Shown one piece after another: positions 1 through 6,595 of a stretch of DNA of 17,836 nucleotides. The position numbers were made by a program, and so were the translations under genes. How positions within the stretch are numbered: position 1 is the first letter of the stretch; every line of letters starts with the position of its first letter. The stretch comes from an uncultured bacterium (GTDB lineage Bacteria; Bacillota; Clostridia; Oscillospirales; Ruminococcaceae). The notes beneath the pieces are model-generated. The model made no database searches. It was not told the origin of the DNA and was given only the letters and a program-made list of their open reading frames with translations. The stretch is taken from assembly GCA_905214265.1 (NCBI GenBank), contig CAJMLQ010000058.1, forward strand, positions 1 to 17,836, written 5' to 3'.

Positions 1-68
1 AGTTGTACATTCAGGAGATCGATCGGTATCTGAATCAATATACCGGTGAAAAAAGACAGATGTTATAG
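1..68 (+). CDS. C-terminal end of an unidentified gene (partial)
   Basis: The third frame is open from the window edge to a TAG at 66-68 and encodes a hydrophilic, helix-like tail that ends in EKRQML. The start and most of the gene lie outside the window, so I do not recognise the family. A sulfur-gene promoter begins about 35 bases after the stop, so this is a separate upstream transcription unit. No convincing terminator hairpin separates them. That this tail is coding at all is an inference from the open frame and the spacing. Confidence 0.4.
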   Translation, partial: LYIQEIDRYLNQYTGEKRQML

Positions 69-101
69 TTTTTTTCTATTACTTAGTATTCATATAGGAT
101 A

Positions 102-131
102 TTGGACAAATGAAATTTGAAGGTGTATAAT
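102..131 (+). promoter_or_regulatory. Sigma-A-type promoter for the sulfhydrylase leader
   Basis: TTGGAC at 102-107 and TATAAT at 126-131 are separated by 18 bases. Transcription would start near 138, giving a leader of roughly 390 bases before the sulfhydrylase start codon. The -35 region contains GGACAAATGAAATT, which resembles one arm of the inverted repeat at 17631-17644. Confidence 0.65.
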
Positions 132-161
132 AAAGCCATCGAAACAAAGGAGGGAACGGAC

Positions 162-245
162 ATGGCAAATGCGAAAATCGATATGCAGATGTGCATGCGC
201 CTTGCTGCATCGCCCTCCGAATGTTCCTCTCGTATAGCAAAATGA
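162..245 (+). CDS. Short Met/Cys-rich leader ORF (27 aa), candidate leader peptide
   Basis: An ATG at 162 follows an AAGGAGGG ribosome binding site and opens a 27-codon frame that ends in TGA at 243-245. The peptide contains DMQMCMRLAASPSECSS, with four Met including the start and two Cys, three Met and one Cys clustering at residues 8-12. It lies about 25 bases after the inferred transcription start and about 285 bases before a methionine/cysteine biosynthesis gene. That layout fits a translated leader sensing Met- or Cys-tRNA, but the role is inferred. It could instead be a non-functional small ORF. Confidence 0.5.
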   Translation: MANAKIDMQMCMRLAASPSECSSRIAK

Positions 246-330
246 GATGTGCCGCGCAAAAACGCGGGATACACCATCAGTTACGAAGCTCGTCCGAGCC
301 TCCAGCTTTTCGTTATGAAAGGAGAGTCCT

Positions 331-387
331 ATGAAAAATCACTTGGAAAAATTGGTCCGTGCAAATTTTCGTTTTGGCCGAATGTGA
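331..387 (+). CDS. Second short ORF in the leader (18 aa)
   Basis: An ATG at 331 lies 6-8 bases after GAAAGGAG and opens an 18-codon frame ending in TGA at 385-387. The peptide is basic (MKNHLEKLVRANFRFGRM) and matches no family I know. It sits between the first short ORF and the hairpins just upstream of the sulfhydrylase gene. The good ribosome binding site is the only evidence for translation. It might be a second leader peptide or chance. Confidence 0.3.
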   Translation: MKNHLEKLVRANFRFGRM

Positions 388-424
388 CTATATGAAGCAT
401 ATCCAATAGACAGTAATAAACAGT

Positions 425-468
425 GCGGCTCTCGGATATGAGCCAGCTTTTTGATGGTTTTGAGCCGC
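425..468 (+). promoter_or_regulatory. Mutually exclusive hairpins in the leader
   Basis: GCGGCTC at 425-431 can pair with GAGCC at 440-444, giving a short stem followed directly by AGCTTTTT (445-452), which looks like a weak terminator. The same bases can pair over seven positions with GAGCCGC at 462-468, which would prevent the first stem. A further GCTGCC/GGCAGC palindrome lies at about 478-489. Alternative pairing just before the gene suggests attenuation, but no folding was computed. Confidence 0.4.
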
Positions 469-530
469 GGCACAAAGCTGCCGGCAGCGAACCTGAAAAC
501 AATTCAAATAATTCGAAACAGGAAGAGGTA

Positions 531-1820
531 ATGACTATGAGCAATTACAAATTTGAAACTTTGCAGCTTCATGTCGGACAGGAGCAGGCAGACCCCGCGA
601 CCGATGCAAGAGCCGTTCCGATTTATCAGACCACGTCCTATGTTTTCCATAATTCCGCCCACGCGGCAGCACGCTTCGGACTTGCCGATGCCGGCAACAT
701 CTACGGCAGACTGACGAATTCCACGCAGGACGTTTTTGAAAAGAGAGTGGCAGCCCTTGAAGGCGGCGTCGCAGCCCTTGCGCTGGCGTCCGGTGCTGCA
801 GCAATTACTTACGCGATTGAGGCTCTTGCGCAGAAGGATGAGCATATCGTTGCACAAAAGACCATCTACGGCGGCAGCTACAACCTGCTTGCACACACGC
901 TTCCCAACTACGGCATCAATACGACATTTGTGGATATTCACAATCTGCAGGAAGTGGAAGCGGCTATTCAGTCGAATACGAAAGCGATCTTTATCGAAAC
1001 TCTTGGCAACCCCAACAGCGATATCCCGGATATCGAAGCCGTTTCCGAGATCGCACATAAGCACGGAATCCCGGTTGTAATCGATAATACATTCGGCACA
1101 CCGTATCTTATCAGGCCGATTGAGCACGGTGCCGATATCGTAGTCCATTCTGCAACGAAATTCCTCGGCGGTCACGGCACGACTCTTGGCGGCGTGATCG
1201 TGGATTCGGGTAAGTTTGACTGGAAAGCAAGCGGCAAATACGCACCGATTTCCGAAGCGAACCCCAGCTACCACGGCGTATCTTTTGTAGACGCGGCAGG
1301 CCCAGCAGCGTTCGTTACCTATATCCGCGCAATTCTCCTGCGCGATACCGGCGCGACGATTTCTCCCTTCAACGCTTTCCTGCTGCTGCAGGGGGTGGAA
1401 ACGCTTTCTCTCCGCCTGGAGCGTCATGCAGAGAACACCAAAAAGGTCGTTGAATTTCTTGCAAACCATCCGCTGGTGGAAAAAGTCAATCATCCGTCAC
1501 TGCCGAATCATCCGCAGCACGATCTTTACAAGAAGTATTTTCCCAACGGCGGCGGCTCCATTTTCACCTTTGACATCAAGGGCGGACAGGAAGAGGCGCA
1601 TAAATTTATTGACAATCTGGAGATTTTCTCGCTTCTTGCCAATGTCGCAGATGTAAAATCCTTGGTGATTCATCCGGCGACAACCACCCATTCGCAACTC
1701 ACGGCAGAGGAACTGCTCGATCAGGGAATCAAGCCGAATACCATCCGGCTCTCCATCGGCACGGAGCATATTGACGATATTATCGCCGATTTGGAGAAGG
1801 GTTTTGCTGCTGTCAAATAA
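531..1820 (+). CDS. metY: O-acetylhomoserine aminocarboxypropyltransferase (sulfhydrylase)
   Basis: A cytosolic PLP enzyme of the Cys/Met metabolism family. It should convert O-acetyl-L-homoserine plus sulfide to homocysteine in methionine biosynthesis, and some members also act on O-acetylserine. The 429-residue protein has the N-terminal signature FETLQLHVGQ, the PLP lysine in HSATKFLGGHG (Lys210), and VIDNTFGTP with the Asp that contacts the PLP ring nitrogen at about 185. The C-terminal SIGTEHIDDIIADL is typical. The start was set at 531 because GGAAGAG lies just upstream and family members begin near MSNYKFET; the ATG at 537 is an equal alternative. The frame is open back to a GTG at 423, but that stretch is low complexity and hairpin-rich, so it is taken as leader. 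A single-gene unit with its own promoter and terminator. A cystathionine gamma-lyase or synthase is less likely given the length and signature. Confidence 0.9.
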   Translation: MTMSNYKFETLQLHVGQEQADPATDARAVPIYQTTSYVFHNSAHAAARFGLADAGNIYGRLTNSTQDVFEKRVAALEGGVAALALASGAAAITYAIEALAQKDEHIVAQKTIYGGSYNLLAHTLPNYGINTTFVDIHNLQEVEAAIQSNTKAIFIETLGNPNSDIPDIEAVSEIAHKHGIPVVIDNTFGTPYLIRPIEHGADIVVHSATKFLGGHGTTLGGVIVDSGKFDWKASGKYAPISEANPSYHGVSFVDAAGPAAFVTYIRAILLRDTGATISPFNAFLLLQGVETLSLRLERHAENTKKVVEFLANHPLVEKVNHPSLPNHPQHDLYKKYFPNGGGSIFTFDIKGGQEEAHKFIDNLEIFSLLANVADVKSLVIHPATTTHSQLTAEELLDQGIKPNTIRLSIGTEHIDDIIADLEKGFAAVK

Positions 1821-1830
1821 TTTTTTTCTC

Positions 1831-1867
1831 GGCTCCGGTGCAGATCTTTCTGCACCGGAGCCTTTTC
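1831..1867 (+). terminator. Rho-independent terminator after metY
   Basis: GGCTCCGGTGCAGA (1831-1844) and TCTGCACCGGAGCC (1849-1862) form a perfect 14-bp stem with a TCTT loop, followed by TTTTC. It begins 11 bases after the metY stop. There is no T-run on the other strand, so it should work in one direction only. Confidence 0.93.
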
Positions 1868-2182
1868 TGATACAACGAATGAAAAAGAGCCGGGCACAGG
1901 CGACAACCGGACTATTCGGATACTTTGCATCCTTAGTCTATCAGCTATATCTGACTCCATATCGCCTCATTTTCGTCATATTCAACCCTCAATGATTGCG
2001 CATTTTAACGGCACGTTTTCCATTGATCTTTTCATATCCAATTTCCAAACCTGATGACCGCCCATCCATCCATCCATCCATAGAACCATTCAGGTAGATG
2101 GTTGAAACAGAAAGGATAGGGTTTGCTTTTGTGAAAACATTTTGAATAGTTCGTTTGCCATAGAAGTCCAAATCGAATACAG
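1868..2182. other. Intergenic stretch with no recognisable gene
   Basis: About 315 bases lie between the metY terminator and an orphan hairpin. The stretch contains five tandem CCAT units at 2062-2081 and no clear promoter. A 65-codon - strand frame (1989-2186) has no ribosome binding site I can defend, runs through the CCAT repeat and matches no family, so it is not called as a gene. Confidence 0.5.
2062..2081. repeat. Short tandem repeat, five CCAT units
   Basis: Five perfect copies of the tetranucleotide CCAT occupy 2062-2081 in non-coding sequence. Tetranucleotide tracts can change length by slippage, but nothing here links this one to a gene. Confidence 0.8.
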
Positions 2183-2247
2183 CCAAAAGAGGAGCCGTTC
2201 CCTGTTTTTTCAGGTGAACAGCTCCTCTTTTGGTATTTTTTCTTTTC
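2183..2247 (+). terminator. Long terminator-like hairpin with no upstream gene
   Basis: CCAAAAGAGGAGC (2183-2195) pairs with GCTCCTCTTTTGG (2221-2233). Inside it GTTC/GAAC and CCTG/CAGG extend the stem around a T6 loop. A T-rich tail follows on the + strand (2234-2247). No + strand gene lies between this hairpin and the metY terminator, so what it ends is unclear: read-through, a small RNA or a lost gene. The - strand regulator ends at 2338, but the T-run is on the wrong side to serve it well. Confidence 0.7.
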
Positions 2248-2337
2248 TGTCAAACCACAGTTTCTTTATACCGCTTTAGATAAGCTGGAAATTGCTTCCA
2301 TCCCTATCGGGAATTTCGCTTTTTATATGTCTGCAAT

Positions 2338-3054
2338 TTAGTCCTGCGGAGAAAATGGCCGGTCACTGATCATGGCGTCTACCTGATGCACGGAACAGAG
2401 ATTGTAGCAGTAAAGGGTATCAAATTTGCTGCTGTCACATAAAAAAATGCGGCATCTGCTCTGCTCAAACATGGCGCGGCGCAGCTGGGTCTCCTCGCTG
2501 GAGGCATCCGTAATTTTTCCGTCGGTTGAAACTCCCCGGCTGGAAAAGAAAAATAAGTCAGCGTTGTATTCCCGAACGGTGCGTTCTGCGCAATGGCCGA
2601 CATAGGCATAGGAATTGTGCAGAAGCAGCCCTCCTGTACAGTAGATATTGTGCGGGAGTCCGCTCAGTTCCTGGGAAGTTTTGAGCCCGTTGGTAATAAT
2701 GGTCAGATCCCGAAAGGCCGCTAGATGACGGACGATCTGCTGTACTGTGGAGGAGGCGTCCAAAAACAGGACCTGTCCGTTTTGGATATAGGGGACTGCC
2801 TGCAGTGCAATTTTCTCCTTGGCATCCGGGTGTTCCCGTTCCCGCATATAAAGGGGCAGCTCACGGTTTGTCCCGGTAATCAAAACCGCTCCGCCGTGGA
2901 TCCGTTTGACCAAGCCTTGCCGCTGCAATTCGTTTAAGTCCCGCCGGACAGTTGTTTCACTGACGAATAAAAGCTTAGCCAGCTTTTGTACCGATAAGGC
3001 ACCGTTTTCCGCCAAAATTTTCTGAATTTTCTGCAGACGTTCCATTTCAAACAT
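2338..3054 (-). CDS. DeoR-family transcriptional repressor of the divergent sugar/polyol operon
   Basis: A cytosolic DNA-binding regulator of about 238 residues. The N-terminus carries the DeoR-type winged helix-turn-helix (ERLQKIQKILAENGALSVQK through LFVSETTVRRDLNEL), and the C-terminal part is the DeoRC sugar-phosphate-sensing domain, with LFLDASSTVQQI and FFSSRGVSTDGKITDASSEE. The upstream ATG at 3063 has GCAGGA directly against it; the ATG at 3054 has that same AGGA about 9 bases away and is preferred. It is transcribed away from the epimerase-dehydrogenase-kinase operon across an intergenic region of about 150 bases. It therefore probably represses that operon and is released by a phosphorylated intermediate. 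The effector cannot be read from sequence. Confidence 0.88.
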   Translation of the reverse strand: MFEMERLQKIQKILAENGALSVQKLAKLLFVSETTVRRDLNELQRQGLVKRIHGGAVLITGTNRELPLYMREREHPDAKEKIALQAVPYIQNGQVLFLDASSTVQQIVRHLAAFRDLTIITNGLKTSQELSGLPHNIYCTGGLLLHNSYAYVGHCAERTVREYNADLFFFSSRGVSTDGKITDASSEETQLRRAMFEQSRCRIFLCDSSKFDTLYCYNLCSVHQVDAMISDRPFSPQD

Positions 3055-3127
3055 AATGCTCATTCCTGCTCATATTTAATTGATTTTTGCGATCTTGCTT
3101 CTATATTGCCAACATAATCGCCGCTGA

Positions 3128-3156
3128 TTGCACAATATCTGGAGAAATACTATAAT
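3128..3156 (+). promoter_or_regulatory. Promoter of the epimerase-dehydrogenase-kinase operon
   Basis: TTGCAC at 3128-3133 and TATAAT at 3151-3156 are 17 bases apart, about 48 bases before the epimerase start and inside the divergent intergenic region with the DeoR gene. No obvious inverted-repeat operator was recognised here. Confidence 0.7.
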
Positions 3157-3203
3157 GATTGTAACATATCAGGCAAAAGGATGCAAGCGGAAAGGGGATC
3201 AAT

Positions 3204-3893
3204 ATGCTGCAGGCAAAACTGCTACCGTCGATGATGTGCGTAAATGCATGGAAGAATTCTCCGGAGGTCCTTGCGGAACTGATCCGGCAGAAGGTCGATT
3301 TTTTCCATATGGATCTGATGGACGGGCACTTTGTGCCGAATCTGACGTTAGGAACCGATTGTATCAAACAGCTTCGAAAAGAGACGCAGATTCCGCTGGA
3401 TCTGCATCTGATGGCAGAGCAGCCAGAAAATATGCTGAAATGGTTGGATATTCAGCCTGGGGAATACGTTTCCGTACATATCGAGAGTACCTGCCATATG
3501 CAGCGGGTCCTTGCGGAAATCCGTTCCTGCGGAGCAAAGCCGATGGCTGCCCTGAACCCGGCCACGCCTCTTTGTATGCTGGAACAGATCCTGGAGGACG
3601 TGGACGGTGTTTTGGTGATGACCGTGAATCCGGGATTTGCCGGGCAAAAACTGGTGCCCCAAACCTTGAAAAAAATTGAGGTTCTGCGTCGGTGGCTTGA
3701 CGAACGTGGGAAAACGCAGACAGAAATTGAAGTGGACGGAAATGTCAGCTTTGAGAACGCCGTAAAAATGCGTGCGGCAGGGGCAAACCTTTTTGTCGGC
3801 GGCACATCCAGCATTTTTTACAGCGGCGACTGTCTGGAGAATAACATCCGGAAGCTGCGTCAGATGATTTTGAAGGGGGAGGAACCACGATGA
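3204..3893 (+). CDS. Ribulose-phosphate 3-epimerase family protein (RPE/AlsE-like)
   Basis: A 229-residue cytosolic TIM-barrel epimerase that interconverts ketose phosphates at C3, either D-ribulose 5-phosphate to D-xylulose 5-phosphate or D-allulose 6-phosphate to D-fructose 6-phosphate. The family signatures are visible: LLPSMMC near the start, metal and catalytic residues in FFHMDLMDGHFVPN (His35, Asp37), LDLHLM (His68), MTVNPGFAGQ and EVDGN (second catalytic Asp). Features such as SMMC, NPATPL and the spacing of MTVNPGFAGQ resemble the E. coli AlsE branch as I remember it, but the substrate cannot be settled by eye. The start follows GGAAAGGGG. It is first in the operon, and its stop overlaps the dehydrogenase start as ATGA. 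It is unlikely to be the housekeeping Rpe, given its location beside a DeoR repressor. Confidence 0.87.
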   Translation: MLQAKLLPSMMCVNAWKNSPEVLAELIRQKVDFFHMDLMDGHFVPNLTLGTDCIKQLRKETQIPLDLHLMAEQPENMLKWLDIQPGEYVSVHIESTCHMQRVLAEIRSCGAKPMAALNPATPLCMLEQILEDVDGVLVMTVNPGFAGQKLVPQTLKKIEVLRRWLDERGKTQTEIEVDGNVSFENAVKMRAAGANLFVGGTSSIFYSGDCLENNIRKLRQMILKGEEPR

Positions 3894-4957
3894 AAATGAT
3901 GAAAGCGGCAAGACTGCATCGAATAGGCGATTTTCGTGTAGAGGAAGCAGAACTGCCTCCTGTCAAGGGGGAGGAGCTTCTGGTGAAAGTTGGTGCGTGC
4001 GGGATCTGTGGATCAGACATTCCGCGGATCTATCAGCTTGGCACCAGTAAGCAGAAATATCCTCTGACCATCGGGCACGAGTTCAGCGGAACGGTGGTAG
4101 CTGTGGGGGAGAATGCGGATCCCGCTCTCGTTGGACAGCGGGGAACCGTTTTCCCTCTGATTCCCTGCGGGTCATGTGAGATGTGCCAGGTCGGGAAATA
4201 CGTGATGTGCACAGATTACGATTATATGGGATCCCGGCGGGACGGCGGATTTGCGGAATACGTGGTCGTTCCCTCCGCGTGGCATTTTGTCTTGTCCGGA
4301 AATCCGGAAACGCCGATGGAAGCGCTCTGCATGGCGGAACCGGCTTGTGTAGCGCAGCATGCGATCCGGAAAAGCAGGCTGTCAGCAGGCGAAGGCGTGA
4401 TCATTTTTGGAGCGGGACCCATTGGGATCCTGGCTGCGCGGTGGGCAGAGATCTTTGGCGCTTCCAGCATCCTTCTGGTCGATATCGATGATGAAAAGGT
4501 GCGTTTTGCTCAGGAGCGTGGCTTTCAGGCGGTAAACAGCCAGCGTGTGGAGCCAGAGAGGGCCTTTCGGGAACTGAGCGGCGGGGCCTATGCAGATGCT
4601 GTGATTGAGGGTACGGGCTTTGGCAGTGTGCTGGAAGAATGTATCGCTTGTGTCAGGCCGATGGGGCGCATTGTGCTGCTGGGAAATCCGATCCAGGAAA
4701 ACAGCGCGATCAGCCGGAAAGCGCACAGCGGTATCCTGCGGAAGGAACTGCAGATATTTGGAGCCTGGAATTCCAACTACGCACCGTTTCCGATCAATGA
4801 ATGGCGTTATACGGTTGAGCTGCTTGACAGCGGAAGGCTGCAGACGGCGGATTTGATTACGCATCGATGCCGGTTGGAGGAACTTCCGGAGCTCTGCAGA
4901 AAAATACGCGACCACGAGGTTACGGTCTGCAAGGCGGTATGCACGATGGAGGAATAA
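3890..4957 (+). CDS. Zinc-dependent medium-chain dehydrogenase, GatD-like (polyol or polyol-phosphate dehydrogenase)
   Basis: A 355-residue cytosolic NAD(P)-dependent dehydrogenase of the MDR/Zn-ADH family. Catalytic zinc ligands lie in ACGICGSD (Cys40) and GHEFSG (His63, Glu64). The structural zinc site is PCGSCEMCQVGKYVMC (Cys93, 96, 99, 107). The Rossmann motif is IIFGAGPIG, followed by the acidic VDID that favours NAD. Segments such as CGSDIPRI, GSRRDGGFAEY and GILRKEL closely resemble galactitol-1-phosphate 5-dehydrogenase. In context it probably oxidises a pentitol, hexitol or their phosphate to the ketose. The GTG or ATG question does not arise: the ATG at 3890 overlaps the epimerase stop and follows GGGGGAGG. 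Sorbitol or threonine dehydrogenase-like activity remains possible. Confidence 0.87.
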   Translation: MKMMKAARLHRIGDFRVEEAELPPVKGEELLVKVGACGICGSDIPRIYQLGTSKQKYPLTIGHEFSGTVVAVGENADPALVGQRGTVFPLIPCGSCEMCQVGKYVMCTDYDYMGSRRDGGFAEYVVVPSAWHFVLSGNPETPMEALCMAEPACVAQHAIRKSRLSAGEGVIIFGAGPIGILAARWAEIFGASSILLVDIDDEKVRFAQERGFQAVNSQRVEPERAFRELSGGAYADAVIEGTGFGSVLEECIACVRPMGRIVLLGNPIQENSAISRKAHSGILRKELQIFGAWNSNYAPFPINEWRYTVELLDSGRLQTADLITHRCRLEELPELCRKIRDHEVTVCKAVCTMEE

Positions 4958-4959
4958 GC

Positions 4960-6582
4960 GTGAAGTATACGGTTGGAGTTGATTTTGGGACGCTGTCGGC
5001 CCGGGCCGTAGTCATTTGCGTGGAGAATGGCGAGGTGCTTTCGGAGGGGGAGCACCGCTATGCTTTGTGGGAAAATCGCCTGCCGGCCGGCACGGCGGTT
5101 CCGCCCGATATGGTGCTTGCCGATCCGCGGGAATATCAGGCGGCGTTGATCGGAAGCGTTCGGAAGGCAGTCGCCGCTTCCGGGGCCGCTGCGGAAGATG
5201 TGATCGGGATCGCGGTGGATGCGACGTCCCTTACTCTCGTTGCAACGGATGAGAGCGGGGAGGCCATGTGCCTGAAGCCGGAATGGAGCCAGGACCCCAA
5301 CGCCTGGATCAAGCTTTGGAAAAGCCACAGCGCACAAAAACAGGCGGAACGCATAGAAGCCGCAGCCAGAGAGAAACGCCATCCTCTGCTGGCGCAATGC
5401 GGAGGAAGAATCTCCTGTGAATGGGCCTACCCCAAAATGCTGGAAACGTATGAGCAGTCTCCGGAATTGTTTCATAAGACAGGGCGATTCTGGGATCTCT
5501 GTGATTGGCTGACTTTTCTTCTTTGCGGCGAGGTGACCCGGAACGCGGGAAGTTGGTGCTATAAATTCCACTTTGACGGGAAATCTCTGCCGGATGAGAA
5601 TTTTTGGGATCAGGTCCGGACAGGCTTTGGAACCGGGCTCCAGGGGAAGCTGGAAGGCCGGGTAATTCTGTGGGGCGAGCAGGCTGGACGGCTGCTTCCC
5701 AGCATGGCTGAAAAGATGGGGCTTCTTCCGGGGATCGCGGTTGGAGGAGGCTCTTTGGACGGACATGTCGCCATGGCGGCCTTGGGGCTGCAGCACAGCG
5801 GAGACGCAATGCTCACCATTGGGACATCCACAGTCTGCGGGGTTCTGGCAGAACGGATGAAGCCTGTCCGCGGCGTCTGCGGCGCCGGCATCGACGCTAT
5901 GATTCCGGGAAAATGCGGATATGATTCCGGGCAGTGCAGCGTCGGCGATACCTTCCAGTGGTTCGTGGAGAATCTGACGCCGGAAACCTATTTCCGGTTG
6001 GCCAGAGAACGGGGAATTTCGGTATATGATCACTTGTCACAGCTGGCCTTTGCGCATCCGCCGCGGCTGAAGGATCCCCTTGCGCTGGACTGGTGGAATG
6101 GGAACCGCTGTACGCGGGGGGATCTGCAGCTCCGCGGCGCGGTTCAGGGCCTTTCATTAAGCACCAGAACAGAAGATCTATATCGAGCGCTCGCTGAATC
6201 AACGGCTTTTGGCATCCGCAATATTATCGAGAATTTTGCAAAGCAGGGGGTACCAGTCAGCCGGGTGCGCGTCTGCGGAGGGATCGCGCGGAAGGATCCG
6301 GCGCTGATGCAGTGCTATGCAGATGTGCTGGAAATGCCGATGGAGGTGTCTTCCCGCTCGAATGTGGCGGCAGTGGGCGCTGCCATTCTTGCGTCTGTGG
6401 CGGCGGGTTGTTATCCTTCACTTCAGGAGGCCATGAACGCCCAAACTGAAAAGCGGTTTGCGGTATATCAGCCGCGCCGGGAATATTCGGCAGTCTATTC
6501 AGCGCGGTACCAGGCCTATCAGGAGATGGATCATTTCTTCGGAGGCGATATTCCCAGGGACAGCTATAAACAACAGCAATAA
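4960..6582 (+). CDS. FGGY-family pentulose kinase, ribulokinase (AraB)-like
   Basis: A 540-residue cytosolic sugar kinase that transfers phosphate from ATP to a ketopentose. The FGGY fold shows GVDFGTLSARA at the N-terminus, the ribulokinase-like LKPEWSQDPNAWIKLWK, ISCEWAYPKMLE and WDLCDWLTFLL, the catalytic-base region GGGSLDGHVA, the ATP-site IGTSTVCG, and LDWWNGNR and CGGIARKDP near the C-terminus. These match AraB-type ribulokinase rather than xylulokinase or glycerol kinase. AraB enzymes tolerate both L- and D-ribulose and some pentitols, so the natural substrate is open. The start is a GTG at 4960, two bases after the dehydrogenase stop and six after GGAGGA; an ATG at 4939 in the same frame would overlap and lacks that spacing. 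No 4-epimerase (AraD) or arabinose isomerase is present, while a 3-epimerase is, which argues for a D-ribulose product. Confidence 0.88.
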   Translation: MKYTVGVDFGTLSARAVVICVENGEVLSEGEHRYALWENRLPAGTAVPPDMVLADPREYQAALIGSVRKAVAASGAAAEDVIGIAVDATSLTLVATDESGEAMCLKPEWSQDPNAWIKLWKSHSAQKQAERIEAAAREKRHPLLAQCGGRISCEWAYPKMLETYEQSPELFHKTGRFWDLCDWLTFLLCGEVTRNAGSWCYKFHFDGKSLPDENFWDQVRTGFGTGLQGKLEGRVILWGEQAGRLLPSMAEKMGLLPGIAVGGGSLDGHVAMAALGLQHSGDAMLTIGTSTVCGVLAERMKPVRGVCGAGIDAMIPGKCGYDSGQCSVGDTFQWFVENLTPETYFRLARERGISVYDHLSQLAFAHPPRLKDPLALDWWNGNRCTRGDLQLRGAVQGLSLSTRTEDLYRALAESTAFGIRNIIENFAKQGVPVSRVRVCGGIARKDPALMQCYADVLEMPMEVSSRSNVAAVGAAILASVAAGCYPSLQEAMNAQTEKRFAVYQPRREYSAVYSARYQAYQEMDHFFGGDIPRDSYKQQQ

Positions 6583-6595
6583 GGGGAGAATGTAA

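Noticed and set aside
423..530. N-terminal extension of the sulfhydrylase from GTG 423
   Set aside because: The extra 36 codons are low complexity, overlap the hairpins, and lack a ribosome binding site, while a good site and the family's usual N-terminus occur at 531/537.
504..1493. Long - strand open frame antisense to the sulfhydrylase
   Set aside because: Its protein has no recognisable motifs and it lies entirely across a certain gene; it follows from that gene's codon use.
2062..2081. CCAT repeat as a phase-variation switch
   Set aside because: It is outside any supported gene or promoter, and five units are within what can arise by chance.
1989..2186. 65-codon - strand ORF between metY and the DeoR gene
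   Set aside because: It runs through the CCAT repeat (giving a repetitive MDGWMDG segment), has no clear ribosome binding site and matches no family known to me.
4807..6033. 408-codon - strand open frame opposite the kinase gene
   Set aside because: It is antisense to a clear FGGY kinase, rich in Pro, Arg and His as shadows of GC-rich genes are, and has no family signature.
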